In this document: one piece after another, positions 6,395 to 6,471 of the stretch
Layout: every line of letters begins with the position of its first letter
How positions within the stretch are numbered: the first letter of the stretch is position 1
NCBI GenBank assembly: GCA_019634245.1
Contig: JAHQVR010000078.1
Location: forward strand, 1-6,471
Source: Gammaproteobacteria bacterium
GTDB taxonomy: Bacteria > Pseudomonadota > Gammaproteobacteria > Granulosicoccales > Granulosicoccaceae
DNA: 6,471 nucleotides
Direction: 5' to 3'
Translations under genes and position numbers: made by a program
The notes under the pieces: generated by a model
The model's database searches: none
What the model saw: the letters and a program-made list of their open reading frames with translations, nothing else
Told to the model about the DNA's origin: nothing

Positions 6395-6397
6395 GCG

Positions 6398-6471
6398 TTA
6401 GCTTTCCACCTGCGTGCTCACAATGTTTTCGGTGGCTCGCAGCCGGTGACAGCAGCCTTGAAATCCACCAA
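6398..6471 (-). CDS. Probable 3' end of the gene upstream of dctM, possibly the TRAP small permease (DctQ)
   Basis: About 23 codons and a TAA (6398-6400) are visible, three bases ahead of the dctM start. The readable tail is polar and charged, with R-L-R-A-T-E-N-I near the end, as in the short cytoplasmic end of a DctQ protein. The tight spacing is what is normally seen between dctQ and dctM. However, a second frame also ends here (TGA near 6418-6420), and too little sequence is present to choose by homology. The identity is inferred from position alone. Confidence 0.35.
   Translation of the reverse strand, partial: GGFQGCCHRLRATENIVSTQVES

Overview
The window reads as a piece of a Gram-negative, proteobacterial genome of roughly balanced base composition. 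The evidence is the co-occurrence of a complete tripartite tricarboxylate transporter operon (tctC-tctB-tctA), a TRAP transporter large permease, an Fe(II)/2-oxoglutarate dioxygenase of the phytanoyl-CoA dioxygenase (PhyH) family and a Gfa-like zinc protein. This mix is typical of heterotrophic Proteobacteria that scavenge small organic acids. A marine gammaproteobacterium is a guess from gene content only. No rRNA, tRNA, CRISPR array, insertion sequence or phage gene was seen.

Layout. The left third (1-1697) is on the minus strand. Reading leftwards from 1697 it holds a short membrane-type ORF (1587-1697), a second small membrane-protein gene that appears frameshifted (1373-1590), the PhyH-family dioxygenase (466-1320), a doubtful 60-codon ORF (278-460), and the N-terminal 97 codons of a Gfa/CENP-V-type protein that leaves the window at base 1. 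A 146-bp divergent intergenic region (1698-1843) contains two concentric inverted repeats that look like an operator. The middle (1844-4891) is the plus-strand operon tctC-tctB-tctA, compact and intact. After a 165-bp convergent gap, the right part (5057-6394) is a minus-strand dctM gene of full family length, broken by one in-frame TAA about three quarters of the way along. The last 70 or so bases probably hold the end of the preceding gene of that TRAP operon, most likely the small permease subunit.

How the genes may work together (inference). TctC would capture an organic acid in the periplasm and TctB/TctA would carry it across the inner membrane. The divergently transcribed PhyH oxygenase, which shares the intergenic region with tctC, could hydroxylate that compound or a derivative. 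The Gfa-like protein may act on a thiol adduct or aldehyde, but its role is open. The TRAP permease would be a second uptake system, now possibly inactive. The substrate cannot be read from the sequence. The points most worth checking are the single nonsense codon in dctM, the frameshifted small membrane gene between tctC and the dioxygenase, and the concentric dyad between the divergent units. I found no clearly novel system.
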